Assembly (NCBI RefSeq): GCF_003854965.1
Contig: NZ_RQPI01000016.1
Span: forward strand, 40,323-104,322
DNA length: 64,000 nt
Source: Paenibacillus rhizophilus
Lineage (GTDB): Bacteria > Bacillota > Bacilli > Paenibacillales > Paenibacillaceae
Direction: 5' to 3'
This document shows positions 7,702-16,996 of this stretch, one piece after another (position 1 is the stretch's first letter; the number at the start of each line of letters is the position of its first letter). The notes below the pieces were generated by a model. The model saw only the letters and a list, made by a program, of their open reading frames with translations. It made no database searches and was not told the origin of the DNA. The translations under genes and the position numbers were made by a program.

Positions 7702-8865
7702 ATGAAGAAAAAAGAAATGGTGGCCATGCTTCTGGCTGGTGGTCAAGGCAAAAGATTGAAGGGCTTGACCAAATCAATTGCCAAACCCGCTGTCTATTTT
7801 GGGGGCACTTACCGGATCATTGATTTTCCCCTCAGCAATTGCACGAATTCCGGAATAGACACCGTTGGCGTATTGACCCAATATGAACCCCTTGTGCTGA
7901 GTTCCTATATCGGCATCGGCAGCGACTGGGATCTCAACCGCAAGAACGGAGGAGTATTCGTACTGCCTCCGCATGAACGCGAAGACGGCAGCAGCTGGTA
8001 TCGGGGAACGGCTGACGCGATTTACCGGAATCTTAAATTTGTCGATCAATTCGACCCTGAGCATGTGCTCATCCTTTCGGGTGACCATATATACAAAATG
8101 AATTATAACGCTATGCTTGAATACCATAAGGAAAGAAAGGCCGACTGCACCATTTCGGTCATTGACGTCCCGCTTGAAGAAGCGAGCCGTTTCGGCATAC
8201 TTAACACGGAAGAAGACCTGAAAATTTACGAATTCGAAGAAAAACCCGCAAAGCCCAAGAGCACTTTGGCTTCCATGGGGGTTTATATTTTCAAATGGGA
8301 TGTTCTTCGTCGCGCTCTGCTGGAGGATGGAGAGGATGCGCTTTCTTCCCACGATTTCGGCAAGGATATCATCCCGGCGCTGCTGTCGAAGGGCAAACCG
8401 ATGTACGCCTATCCGTACGAAGGTTACTGGAGAGACGTCGGCACGGTGAACAGTCTCTGGGAAGCCAATATGGATCTGCTGAGCGACAACCCGCCGCTTA
8501 ACCTTAACGATCCGTCCTGGAGAATTTATACCCGCAATCCCAACCAGCCTGCGCAATATGTGGCTCCGGGAGCGAAAGTGTCGGGCTCCATTATCAACGA
8601 GGGCTGCATTGTTCGCGGCGAAGTGAAGCATTCCGTGCTCTTTTACGGCGTCGAGATCGGCGAGGGCAGCGTAATCACGGATTCCGTCATTATGCCCAAG
8701 GTCAAAATCGGCAAAAATGTTCACATACACAAAGCCATTATCAGCGAAAATACGGTGATTGAGGATTATCTGGAAATCGGAACGGACCGGGAGAACGAGG
8801 ATGAAATCCTGTTGATCGACAACCGCAGCAAAAAACGGAAATCGGTTCCGGCCAAAACCATATAA
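7702..8865 (+). CDS. glgC: Glucose-1-phosphate adenylyltransferase, catalytic subunit
   Basis: A 387-residue enzyme that makes ADP-glucose from ATP and glucose-1-phosphate, the committed step of glycogen synthesis. The N-terminus has the nucleotidyltransferase motif MLLAGGQGKRLKGLT. GDHIYKMNY is the catalytic aspartate region, and the C-terminal third (about 290-370) is a left-handed beta-helix rich in hexapeptide repeats (GCIVRGEVKHSVLF). I chose the ATG at 7702 because AAGGAGG lies nine bases in front; an in-frame ATG at 7660 has no such site. glgD follows after 23 bases, and the two proteins form the GlgCD enzyme in Bacillus relatives. Confidence 0.95.
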   Translation: MKKKEMVAMLLAGGQGKRLKGLTKSIAKPAVYFGGTYRIIDFPLSNCTNSGIDTVGVLTQYEPLVLSSYIGIGSDWDLNRKNGGVFVLPPHEREDGSSWYRGTADAIYRNLKFVDQFDPEHVLILSGDHIYKMNYNAMLEYHKERKADCTISVIDVPLEEASRFGILNTEEDLKIYEFEEKPAKPKSTLASMGVYIFKWDVLRRALLEDGEDALSSHDFGKDIIPALLSKGKPMYAYPYEGYWRDVGTVNSLWEANMDLLSDNPPLNLNDPSWRIYTRNPNQPAQYVAPGAKVSGSIINEGCIVRGEVKHSVLFYGVEIGEGSVITDSVIMPKVKIGKNVHIHKAIISENTVIEDYLEIGTDRENEDEILLIDNRSKKRKSVPAKTI

Positions 8866-8888
8866 TCATAAAAAGGACGGTGAACTCG

Positions 8889-9992
8889 ATGAAACAGCTC
8901 ATGGGAGTAATCAATCTTGATCATGAATTGGACCATTTAAACGAACTAACCTATTTCCGCTGCGGCGCAGCCGTGCCTTTTGCCAGCCGCTATCGTCTGA
9001 TTGATTTTGTCCTCTCCAATATGATGCGTGCCGAACTGGAGAGCGTGGGGCTGTTCGTGCGCCGCAAATACCGCTCTCTGATGGACCATCTGGGCGACGG
9101 GAAATCATGGGATATGAACCGCAAGCACGGCGGTTTGTTTATTTTGCCTCCCGACTGGAACGACCCGACAGACACGTCTTTGGGGGATTTACAGCATTTT
9201 CATAACAACCTGGACTTCTTTAAACGGGCATCCGCCAAGTACCTTGTCCATTCCGGAAGCCAGCATATCAACACGATTGATGTTCAGGAGCTGTACAGCT
9301 ATCACCTGCAAAAAGGCGCAGACGTCACGCTTGTATACAAAAAAATCGACCAGCTTGAGCCGGAGCATGATCCGTGCCTGCGTCTTGAGGTGGATGGAGA
9401 AGGCAATGTGACGAATATTCATCATGAGAAGAACCATCCGAATATTTATATGGATATGTTCATCATGGAAAAAGAATTTTTCCTCGAACAGGTGGAATAC
9501 TGCATCGCCCACGGAGAAAGCTTCTTCTTCCGGGATGCCATACAGAAGAGACGCGATAAGCTCAAGATTGCCGCTTTTGAATATACAGGCTATCACGCTG
9601 TCATTAACTCTGTATCCAGTTATTACAAGAACAGCATGGAACTGTTGAACCAGAAAGAATACACGGATTTGTTCCGCGACAATCTGATCCAGACCAAAAT
9701 TAAATACGAAGCTCCGACCCACTATCTGGAAAGCGCCAATGTAAGCAATTCGCTTGTGGCGAACGGCTGCATCATCGCGGGCACGGTGGAGAACAGCGTT
9801 ATTTTCCGCGGCGTCCAAATCCGCAAGGGTGCGAAAGTTGTGAACTCCGTTATCATGCAGAAATGCATTATCGAAGAGGACGCTGTCATAGAGAACGTTA
9901 TCTTGGATAAAGACGTGCAGCTTAGCCGGGAACGGATTCTCGTCGGCGACAGCAAGCGTCCGTTTGTCATAGCCAAGAGCAGCAAAATGTAA
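8889..9992 (+). CDS. glgD: GlgD, regulatory subunit of ADP-glucose pyrophosphorylase
   Basis: A 367-residue paralogue of GlgC. The N-terminal glycine-rich nucleotide loop is replaced by MKQLMGVINLDHELDHLNEL, without GGxGxR, so it should not bind ATP normally. The rest of the fold is kept (RYRLIDFVLSNMM, KHGGLFILPP, and a C-terminal beta-helix with NGCIIAGTVENSVIFRGV). In Bacillus-type bacteria GlgD pairs with GlgC and tunes its activity. The ATG at 8889 fits AAGG upstream better than the in-frame GTG at 8880. glgP follows 35 bases later. Confidence 0.93.
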   Translation: MKQLMGVINLDHELDHLNELTYFRCGAAVPFASRYRLIDFVLSNMMRAELESVGLFVRRKYRSLMDHLGDGKSWDMNRKHGGLFILPPDWNDPTDTSLGDLQHFHNNLDFFKRASAKYLVHSGSQHINTIDVQELYSYHLQKGADVTLVYKKIDQLEPEHDPCLRLEVDGEGNVTNIHHEKNHPNIYMDMFIMEKEFFLEQVEYCIAHGESFFFRDAIQKRRDKLKIAAFEYTGYHAVINSVSSYYKNSMELLNQKEYTDLFRDNLIQTKIKYEAPTHYLESANVSNSLVANGCIIAGTVENSVIFRGVQIRKGAKVVNSVIMQKCIIEEDAVIENVILDKDVQLSRERILVGDSKRPFVIAKSSKM

Positions 9993-10027
9993 GGGCAGCA
10001 AAACATCCAGTGTCAGGAGGAACCTGC

Positions 10028-12463
10028 TTGTTGTTTACCGATAAAGAAGCATTCAAAGTAGCATTTGTCGATGATTTGGTCGGGAAGCTGGGCAAGCCGC
10101 TGGAAGAAGCAGTGAATGCCGATGTTTACCATATTCTGGGCAGTATGGTCCGTGCACAGGCTGGGAAGAATTGGGCGAATACGAACCTGAAATACAAGGC
10201 CGGCAAGGAAAAGCAGGTTTACTATTTCTCGATGGAATTCCTGATCGGCAGGCTGCTGGGCAATAACCTGCTGAATATGGGGGTTCTGGAGATGGTCCGG
10301 GACGGACTTTCGGAACTGGGCTTTTCTCTACAGGATGTCGAGGAGGAGGAAGCGGACGCAGGCCTGGGCAACGGCGGCTTAGGGCGGCTCGCGGCTTGCT
10401 TCCTAGATTCGCTGGCTTCCCTGCAGTATGCGGGGCATGGCTGCGGCATCCGTTACAAATACGGTCTGTTCGAGCAGAAGATCGTTGACGGGTATCAAGT
10501 GGAACTGCCCGATTACTGGCTGCAAAAAGATAACGTATGGGAAGTCCGGCGGGAAGACAAGAGCGTGGAAGTCAGATTCTGGGGACGCGTCGACATCGAT
10601 AAGGTGGGCGAAAAACTCGTGTTCCGGCACAAGGATTACGAGGCGGTGCGCGCGGTCCCGTATGATGTGCCGATCATCGGCGCCGACCGGCGGCATGTCA
10701 ATACACTGCGCAACTGGAGCGCCGAGTCGATTCTCCGGCCGGACAAAGCCTTCGGCCTGGAGTCGGGCACGGACTACCACAAATTCCTCGAGTATAAACG
10801 CTCGGTGGAATCCATCTCTGAATTTCTGTACCCGGACGATTCCGAATACGAGGGTAAGCTCCTGCGTCTGAAGCAGCAGTATTTCCTGTGCAGCGCCGGC
10901 CTGCAAAGTATTCTCCGAACCTTCGGGAAGCTGGGACTTCCCCTGTCCGAGCTTCCGGACAAGGTGGCGCTCCATATCAACGATACGCATCCTACACTCG
11001 TGATTCCGGAACTGATGCGGATTCTGATGGATGACAGGGGCCTTGAATGGGATGAGGCCTGGGATATAACGACTCGCATGGTTTCCTATACCAACCATAC
11101 GATTCTTAGCGAAGCGCTGGAGAAATGGCCGGTGAACATGGTCCGCGAATTGGTGCCCCGGGTCTATCTCATCATCGAGGAGATTAACACAAGGTTCTGC
11201 GGCGAACTGTTGAGACGCTATCCCGGCGACCATAACCGGATTTCGCAAATGGCGATTATTTACGACGACCAGGTCCGGATGGCGCATCTGGCCATTGTCG
11301 GCAGCCACAGCGTCAACGGCGTGGCCGCGCTGCATACGGATATTTTGCGAAAACGGGAAATGAGACTGTTCGACGAGCTGTATCCGCGCCGGTTCAACAA
11401 CAAGACTAACGGCATTACCCACCGGCGGTGGCTGATGCATGCCAACCAGGATTTGTCCGGTTTAATCACCGATGCGATCGGCTCGCGCTGGATGACGCAT
11501 CCGCAGGAAATGATCGGTTTGATCAAATACTGCGAGGATTCCTCATTTCAGCAAAAGGTAGCCGATATCAAACGGAAGAACAAGCTGCGTCTGGCGGAAT
11601 ACATCAAGAGCCGGCATAACGTATTGGTCGACCCGGATTCGATCTTCGATGTGCAGGTCAAGCGGCTGCATGCCTATAAGCGCCAGCTGCTTAATATCCT
11701 GCATATCATGCATCTTTACAATCAGATCAAGGCCAGTCCGACGATCGATATGGTGCCGCGCACGTTTATTTTCGGCGCCAAAGCAGCTCCAAGCTATCAT
11801 TTGGCCAAACGGATCATCAAGCTGATCAATACCGTTGCCGATATCGTCAATAAGGATTCCGACGTGAAAGGCAAAATCCGTATCTTCTTTCTGGAGAACT
11901 ACTCGGTGTCGCTGGCCGAGAAGATCATCCCGGCTGCCGATGTCAGCGAGCAGATCTCGACGGCGAGCAAGGAAGCGTCGGGCACCGGCAATATGAAGTT
12001 CATGATGAACGGCGCGCTGACGATCGGAACAATGGACGGAGCCAATGTCGAGATGAACGAAATGATCGGCAACGACAATATGTTCCTGTTCGGACTGCGC
12101 GCTGAGCAGGTCTTGGATTATTACCAATACGGCGGTTATAACGCGCGCGGCATGTACAGCAGCGACAGCCGGGTGAAGGAAGTGCTGGACCAGCTTATTA
12201 CGCCGGGACCGATCTGCTGCTACCACCAGGATTTCGAGCATATTTTCCATTCGCTGCTCGATAATAACGATGAATTCTTCGTGCTGAAGGATTTTCCGAG
12301 CTATGTCGAGACGCACGTGGAAATCGACCGCGCCTACCGGAACCGCGGCGAATGGCTGAAGAAATCGATCATCAACATCGGCCACTCCGGCAAATTCTCA
12401 AGCGATAATACGATTAGCCGATATGCATCCGAAATCTGGAATATCCGGCAGGTGCCGCTGTAA
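10028..12463 (+). CDS. glgP: Glycogen/starch phosphorylase
   Basis: An 811-residue pyridoxal-phosphate enzyme that releases glucose-1-phosphate from glycogen chain ends. The PLP lysine motif EASGTGNMKFMMNGALTIGT and GANVEMNEMIG are present, as is the N-terminal EFLIGRLLGNNL and DAGLGNGGLGRLAACFLDS region. Full family length. The likely start is TTG at 10028, seven bases after AGGAGG; a GTG at 10010 lies upstream of that site and cannot use it. It is the last gene of glgCDP, so synthesis of the donor and breakdown of the polymer are co-transcribed. glgA (synthase) and glgB (branching) are not in this window. Confidence 0.94.
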   Translation: MLFTDKEAFKVAFVDDLVGKLGKPLEEAVNADVYHILGSMVRAQAGKNWANTNLKYKAGKEKQVYYFSMEFLIGRLLGNNLLNMGVLEMVRDGLSELGFSLQDVEEEEADAGLGNGGLGRLAACFLDSLASLQYAGHGCGIRYKYGLFEQKIVDGYQVELPDYWLQKDNVWEVRREDKSVEVRFWGRVDIDKVGEKLVFRHKDYEAVRAVPYDVPIIGADRRHVNTLRNWSAESILRPDKAFGLESGTDYHKFLEYKRSVESISEFLYPDDSEYEGKLLRLKQQYFLCSAGLQSILRTFGKLGLPLSELPDKVALHINDTHPTLVIPELMRILMDDRGLEWDEAWDITTRMVSYTNHTILSEALEKWPVNMVRELVPRVYLIIEEINTRFCGELLRRYPGDHNRISQMAIIYDDQVRMAHLAIVGSHSVNGVAALHTDILRKREMRLFDELYPRRFNNKTNGITHRRWLMHANQDLSGLITDAIGSRWMTHPQEMIGLIKYCEDSSFQQKVADIKRKNKLRLAEYIKSRHNVLVDPDSIFDVQVKRLHAYKRQLLNILHIMHLYNQIKASPTIDMVPRTFIFGAKAAPSYHLAKRIIKLINTVADIVNKDSDVKGKIRIFFLENYSVSLAEKIIPAADVSEQISTASKEASGTGNMKFMMNGALTIGTMDGANVEMNEMIGNDNMFLFGLRAEQVLDYYQYGGYNARGMYSSDSRVKEVLDQLITPGPICCYHQDFEHIFHSLLDNNDEFFVLKDFPSYVETHVEIDRAYRNRGEWLKKSIINIGHSGKFSSDNTISRYASEIWNIRQVPL

Positions 12464-12507
12464 ACCGCTGGGAGGCGGACGAAGGCGGAAATAAGGATAA
12501 CGACAAA

Positions 12508-12549
12508 CGGCTGCGCCCCGGGGATTCGGGAGCGCAGCCGTTATTTTTT
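12508..12549 (+). terminator. Terminator after glgP
   Basis: CGGCTGCGC and GCGCAGCCG form a GC-rich stem around CCCGGGGATTCGGGA, followed by TTATTTTTT. Confidence 0.8.
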
Positions 12550-12593
12550 GCATATGCAGGAGGAGCGCCATATTGAAGGCTGATGGGCAGATG

Positions 12594-13073
12594 TCAGAGG
12601 ACCTCGGAGACCATGGCCGCAAAGCGCTCCAGAAACCGGCGTTCCTCGTCGTCGAACCGGTGCTTGAGCGGGCTGTCGATATCAAGCACGCCCAGCAGCC
12701 GGCCGTCCTTGATCAGCGGAACGACAACCTCGCTGTTGGATGCGGCGTCGCAGGCGATATGCCCCGGAAAGGCGTGTACATCATCCACGACAAGCGTCCT
12801 GCGCTCGTTCGCCGCCGTTCCGCACACCCCGCGGCCGAGCGGGATGCGGATGCAGGCCGGCAGTCCCTGAAACGGGCCGAGCACAAGCTCATTCCCGTCA
12901 TACAGGTAGAAGCCGGCCCAGTTCGTATCCGTAAGGGAGAACTTGAGCAGCGCCGCAGCATTGGCCAAATTCGCGATTGCGTTCGGTTCGTCTTTCATCA
13001 AGGCCCCGAGCTGAGCCAGCATGGCTTCAAACCGCTCGCTGCGTGTTCCGTCATAAGGCATGGCCTGAAACAT
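12594..13073 (-). CDS. Free methionine-(R)-sulfoxide reductase (GAF domain)
   Basis: A single GAF domain of 159 residues that reduces free methionine-R-sulfoxide in the cytoplasm using thioredoxin. All three redox cysteines of the fRMsr family are in place: Cys74 (LPACIRIPLGRG), Cys84 (GVCGTAA) and Cys108 (HIACDAASNSE). NWAGFYLY and VLDIDSP are also family landmarks. Cysteine-free GAF homologues exist, so the full set supports catalytic activity. It stands alone on the minus strand; a purine-rich GAAAGGTGA lies before the ATG. Confidence 0.9.
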   Translation of the reverse strand: MFQAMPYDGTRSERFEAMLAQLGALMKDEPNAIANLANAAALLKFSLTDTNWAGFYLYDGNELVLGPFQGLPACIRIPLGRGVCGTAANERRTLVVDDVHAFPGHIACDAASNSEVVVPLIKDGRLLGVLDIDSPLKHRFDDEERRFLERFAAMVSEVL

Positions 13074-13329
13074 GGAGCATCACCTTTCTGTATATGAAGT
13101 CAGTCTTAAATAAGTAAACTGTTGTAACTATCAACATAGTACAGCCGTTAAGCAGCCGTCAAGCTTTGGCGCAGTATTGTCAGAATTTAAATCTTTTGTT
13201 TATCAAATTTATGGATTGCCCAACATTAGTCTCCCTTTTCCGTTCTTTCCCAATGAGTGTTTCCCAGCCCTGGCCAGAGGGTAATGAATTCATAAATAAA
13301 GGAAGGCTTATTGCCGGAAGGAGTGAAAC

Positions 13330-13629
13330 ATGCGCGCCGATGTACAGAACATGTTCATAGGAATCCACATGCTTTATTACGCCCGCGAGCGGGACCTGAC
13401 GGTAGCGGATATGCAGAATGAGCTTGAGAAATACGGGTATCGTATAGGCGAGCGGGAGGTCAAGCAGGAACTGGAGCGTTTGACGCAGGAAAACTTCCTG
13501 ACCGCCCATGGCGAGGAGTACAGCATTACGGGTACGGGAATCGAGGAGTTCAAGGGAATTCTGGCCAAGCTGGAATTGGTGTGCAGCGAGGTTCTGAAGC
13601 CGGTCAAGGCTGCAGGAACTACCGGCTGA
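13330..13629 (+). CDS. Small winged-helix-like hypothetical protein
   Basis: 99 residues, soluble and charged. The pattern ADMQNELEKYGYRIGEREVKQELERLTQENFL, then GEEYSITGTGIEEF (each quoted in part), suggests a short winged helix of PadR/MarR style: helices followed by a beta hairpin. AAGGAG lies six bases before the ATG. It may bind DNA or a partner protein. No nearby gene points to a target, and I cannot assign a named family. Confidence 0.7.
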   Translation: MRADVQNMFIGIHMLYYARERDLTVADMQNELEKYGYRIGEREVKQELERLTQENFLTAHGEEYSITGTGIEEFKGILAKLELVCSEVLKPVKAAGTTG

Positions 13630-13783
13630 ATCAAGGAAGCGGGGGTTACCCGGACAATGGCGGAGCGGACATTCATTATAATAATGGCGTCAGTAACGGA
13701 AGGCGTGCTGCCCTCCTGTGCGGACGCTATTTTTGTTGTCTCGAAAATAGGGTATAATTGACAGGTTCAAAGGGGGCGAGAGG

Positions 13784-14362
13784 ATGAAGGAGCACAGCGG
13801 AACGGCGCCTGTGCTAACCGGCCGCAGGCTGACACTGCGGGCTTTAAGACAGGAAGATGCCAGTGCGCTTCTTCACTGCTGGTCCCACCCGGAAGCGGCC
13901 TGCTGGCTTGGAATCCAGCCGCTGACCTCAAGGGCGGAAGCGGAAGAGTTGATCCGGCTGCTGCTGGAGATGGAGCGCGGGGAGGAGAGCCTGCGCTGGA
14001 GCATCGTGCTTTCCGGCGGAGAAGTGATCGGCAGCTGCGGCTATAACAGCTGGCAGCTCGCGGGGGCCTTCCGCGGCGAGGTGGGCTGCGAGCTGGCCCC
14101 AGCATTTTGGGGCCAAGGCTATATGCGCGAAGCGCTGACGCTGGCGCTGGGCTACGGCTTCGAAGAGATGAGGCTCAACCGGGTGGAGGCGCAGTGCCAT
14201 CCGGCCAACCTCCGGTCGGGCCGGCTGCTCACTTCACTTGGCTTTCGCCGGGAAGGAACGCTGCGCGAGTACCGCCATACACCGTCCGGGTTTCAGGATG
14301 TTGACTTATATGCGCTGCTGCGCAAAGAATGGCTTGGTTTAATATCAGAGAGAGAAGGATAA
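13784..14362 (+). CDS. GNAT acetyltransferase, RimJ/RimL type
   Basis: 192 residues. The opening LTGRRLTLRALRQEDASAL and the middle GSCGYNSW...GCELAPAFWGQGYMREAL match the RimJ/RimL branch, with the acetyl-CoA loop in the latter segment. RVEAQCHPANLRSGRLLTSL and LGFRREGTLREY complete the domain. The substrate is probably an N-terminal amine or a small molecule. TATAAT at 13753-13758 lies shortly upstream but with a poor -35. The MFS exporter gene follows after six bases, so they are co-transcribed; acetylation and export of a toxic compound is one reading, but is inference. Confidence 0.87.
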   Translation: MKEHSGTAPVLTGRRLTLRALRQEDASALLHCWSHPEAACWLGIQPLTSRAEAEELIRLLLEMERGEESLRWSIVLSGGEVIGSCGYNSWQLAGAFRGEVGCELAPAFWGQGYMREALTLALGYGFEEMRLNRVEAQCHPANLRSGRLLTSLGFRREGTLREYRHTPSGFQDVDLYALLRKEWLGLISEREG

Positions 14363-14368
14363 TGATTC

Positions 14369-15883
14369 ATGAAGTTACCGGGAATGACAGAACGCGGGCT
14401 TATTTTGACAGGGGTGCTGCTGGCGACCTTCCTGGCCGCGATTGAAGGCACCGTAACCGGCCCCGCTGGACCGGCCATTGTCGGCGATTTCGAAGGCATG
14501 CAGTGGCTCAGCTGGATATTTACCGCTTATCTGCTGGCAATGGCGGTGACCACGCCGATTTTCGGCAAAATCAGCGATCTGTTCGGCCGGAAGCCCGTAT
14601 TTATAGGGGGTGCGGTTGTGTTTCTGACAGGCTCGCTGCTGTGCGGCCTGTCGCAGAGCATGGAGCAGCTCGTGGCCTTTCGCGCGCTGCAGGGGATGGG
14701 AGCCGGAGCGCTGATTCCGATGACGTTTACGATTATCGGCGATATATACAGTATCAAGGAGCGGGCCAGAACCCAGGGCATGCTCAGCTCGGTATGGGGA
14801 ATTTCCTCTCTTGTCGGCCCGCTGCTGGGCGGTTATGTGGTGGATTACCTAAGCTGGCGCTGGGTTTTTGTCTTTAACCTGCCGTTCGGCCTGCTGGCGA
14901 TTGCCTTTATCGCCCGCTATTTGAAAGAAGAACGGATACGCCGCAAGACCGAGATCGACATAGCCGGTGTGCTGCTGTTCGCGGCGGGCATGGGCGCGCT
15001 GCTGTTCGGCCTGTCCACGGGCGGACAGAACTTCCCGTGGAACTCGCCGCTGCTAATCGCCGTGCTCGCGGCTTCCGTGGTGCTGCTGGCCGCTTTTTGG
15101 GCCGTGGAGCGGCGCGTTCCTGAGCCTATACTGCCCTTGAGATTGTTCCGGGTCCGCAATATCGCGTTCTCGACAGGCGCGAATCTGCTGATCAGTACAC
15201 TGGTTATCGGGCTGTCCACGTATGTGCCGCTCTGGGTGCAGGGGGTGGATGGAGGCAGCGCGGCGTTGTCTGGCCTGCTGCTCGCTCCTTTGTCAGTCGG
15301 CTGGATGTTCGGCTCCGTGGCGGGGGGGCGTATGATTCTGCGCGAAGGCTCGCGCAGAACGGCCATGCTTGGCCTTGCGTTGATCTTAGCTGGGGCCTTC
15401 GGCCTGGCAATGTTGTCCCAGGGCTCATCCCGCTTTTTGATGCTTGTCCTGATGCTGCTCTGCGGCGTCGGCTTCGGCTATTGCTCGACCGTCTTCACGA
15501 TTATCGCCCAGTCCTCGGTCGGGTATGGCATGCGCGGAGCTTCGACGGCGCTGAATACGTTCACACGCTCGCTCGGACAGACGGTCGGGGTGGCCGTGTT
15601 CGGCTCATGGATAAACCTGCGAATCGACCACATGCTGAAGGGCTCTCCTTCGGTCGGAGTTTCCGGAGAAGACATCAACAAGCTGCTGAATGCCCAAGCC
15701 GGAGATTCGTTGTCCGGCAGGGAGGGCGATGTCCTGCGGACAGCGCTGGAAGGCGGCCTGCATTCGCTCTTTATCGTTATGGCCGTTATCGCCGGGCTGT
15801 CCCTGCTGATTTCGGCGGGTCTCCGAAGCGGAGTTCCGGCGCCTGAAAGCCGGGGGGCTGTCTCTAAAGAAGGTTTAGGCTAG
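14369..15883 (+). CDS. MFS drug exporter, DHA2 (14-helix) family
   Basis: A 504-residue proton-driven exporter. The length and about 14 hydrophobic helices fit the EmrB/QacA branch. Motif A is visible as GKISDLFGRKPVF near residue 65, and motif C-like glycines lie in WGISSLVGPLLGGYVVD. The C-terminal tail is polar. GAGAAGG lies upstream of the ATG. It probably shares a transcript with the acetyltransferase gene. The substrate is unknown; a lipophilic drug or cell-made metabolite is typical. Confidence 0.9.
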   Translation: MKLPGMTERGLILTGVLLATFLAAIEGTVTGPAGPAIVGDFEGMQWLSWIFTAYLLAMAVTTPIFGKISDLFGRKPVFIGGAVVFLTGSLLCGLSQSMEQLVAFRALQGMGAGALIPMTFTIIGDIYSIKERARTQGMLSSVWGISSLVGPLLGGYVVDYLSWRWVFVFNLPFGLLAIAFIARYLKEERIRRKTEIDIAGVLLFAAGMGALLFGLSTGGQNFPWNSPLLIAVLAASVVLLAAFWAVERRVPEPILPLRLFRVRNIAFSTGANLLISTLVIGLSTYVPLWVQGVDGGSAALSGLLLAPLSVGWMFGSVAGGRMILREGSRRTAMLGLALILAGAFGLAMLSQGSSRFLMLVLMLLCGVGFGYCSTVFTIIAQSSVGYGMRGASTALNTFTRSLGQTVGVAVFGSWINLRIDHMLKGSPSVGVSGEDINKLLNAQAGDSLSGREGDVLRTALEGGLHSLFIVMAVIAGLSLLISAGLRSGVPAPESRGAVSKEGLG

Positions 15884-16024
15884 CATACCTCCCTAATCGC
15901 TCGGTGTACACCTGGAGCAGACTATTTGCGAAAAATGTCTTCCAACCTTAGCTTTTTCGCCGCACTGCGGCGGGCAAATGCCTGTTCCTGGAGCTGTGCG
16001 GGCGAGCTTAAAGCATGATTTCAC

Positions 16025-16121
16025 AAGAAGAAACGGCTTCGCCGTCCTCACAGGAGGAGGGCATCCGTTTCTCGTAGAAATATAACGCCAACGATAGGCG
16101 CAAAGCATATAAAGTCTTATA
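16025..16121 (-). repeat. Hairpin repeat element, copy A
   Basis: Reverse-oriented copy of an approximately 95-bp intergenic element. Shared blocks with copy B (32974-33067) are TTATATTTCTACGAGAAACGG, here given in part, and GGACGGCGAAGCCG followed by TTTCTTCTT; the interior (ATAAG.., TGCGC.TATC) also aligns. GAAACGG and CCGTTTC arms can pair. It lies downstream of the MFS gene in the 15884-16212 gap, where the only other feature is a terminator. Confidence 0.75.
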
Positions 16122-16126
16122 TTTAG

Positions 16127-16175
16127 AAAAAAGCGGCTGCGCCGCCCTTGCAAAGGGTGGTGCAGCCGCTTTTTG
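16127..16175. terminator. Bidirectional terminator between MFS exporter and MarR genes
   Basis: AAAAAAGCGGCTGC pairs with GCAGCCGCTTTTT; a second inner stem CCCTTG/CAAGGG-like lies in the loop. A run on the left and T run on the right serve both convergent genes. Confidence 0.8.
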
Positions 16176-16212
16176 CGTACACGTACAGCCGGTGGGAGCG
16201 TACAGCCGATGC

Positions 16213-16680
16213 CTATTTCCGCGGAAGCGGAGACAGCTTCTCGGCCTGTAGGCCCATCTTTTTCAGCAGAACGATCATCTGCTCTTTCTCCTCGTCGTTC
16301 AGTCCGCTGAAGGCGAGATGGATGCGTTCCGAATATTTCGGGTACATATCGTTCATCAGGCGCTCTCCCTCGGCCGTCAGTTCCGCAAAAATAACGCGGC
16401 GGTCGGTAGGGCAGGGCTTGCGCTGCAAATAGCCGCGTTCTTCAAGCTTGTCGATGACGTAAGTGACGTTTCCGCTTTGGAGCAGCAGCTTGGCGCCGAT
16501 CTGCTGGATAGGCTGCGGTCCTTTATAGTAGAGCACTTCCATGACGGCAAAGGCCGTCGGATTGAACCCTTCGATTTTACTTCCGATTACGGCATGCTCA
16601 TTGATACTCTTGAAAGACTTGGCGAACACCCGGTACAAGTGCAGCGTCAGCTGGGTATCGCGTTCATAGGATTGTATCAT
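16213..16680 (-). CDS. MarR-family transcriptional regulator
   Basis: 155 residues from the ATG at 16680, which follows GGGTGAGAG; the frame stays open further upstream but without a better start. The winged helix is plain: PTAFAVMEVLYYKGPQPIQQ, then a recognition helix LLLQSGNVTYVIDKLEERGY, then the wing with TDRRVIFAELTAEG. The N-terminal YERDTQLTLHLYRVF helix forms the dimer interface. This is the branch often called OhrR/SarZ-like, but there is no conserved Cys at the N-terminus. It is divergent from the MFS gene at 16997 and may control it. Confidence 0.9.
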   Translation of the reverse strand: MIQSYERDTQLTLHLYRVFAKSFKSINEHAVIGSKIEGFNPTAFAVMEVLYYKGPQPIQQIGAKLLLQSGNVTYVIDKLEERGYLQRKPCPTDRRVIFAELTAEGERLMNDMYPKYSERIHLAFSGLNDEEKEQMIVLLKKMGLQAEKLSPLPRK

Positions 16681-16816
16681 GCATCTCTCACCCTTTTTTT
16701 TCAATTCTTCGTGCGGGCCGCCCGCAGGGTTGAACAATCTCATCCTGAAAGCACGGTCACCTGTGCAGCGAACCTGTATATATCCATACAATACGTTAAA
16801 AAATTGAAGAAAAACA

Positions 16817-16830
16817 TGTGATTTGTCACA
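16817..16830. promoter_or_regulatory. Palindromic site between divergent MarR and MFS genes
   Basis: TGTGA-TTTG-TCACA, a perfect 5-bp inverted repeat with a 4-base spacer, in the AT-rich 316-base gap between marR and the MFS gene. MarR-type regulators commonly bind palindromes in such shared regions. The rest of the gap (16681-16996) shows no clear promoter pair or gene. Confidence 0.3.
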
Positions 16831-16996
16831 ATGAGCAACTTTTAATTATTAAAAATCAAAATGCTTTCGTTCTCTGTGCCGAGACTAAAATCGGCCTTTG
16901 CGGGTAGAGGCGATTACACCCCGGGACCGATGGTGAACGGCTCCTGTTGTCTTATTATGGAAGTATAAACGATAGGGACGATAGGAGTGGAAGGAA

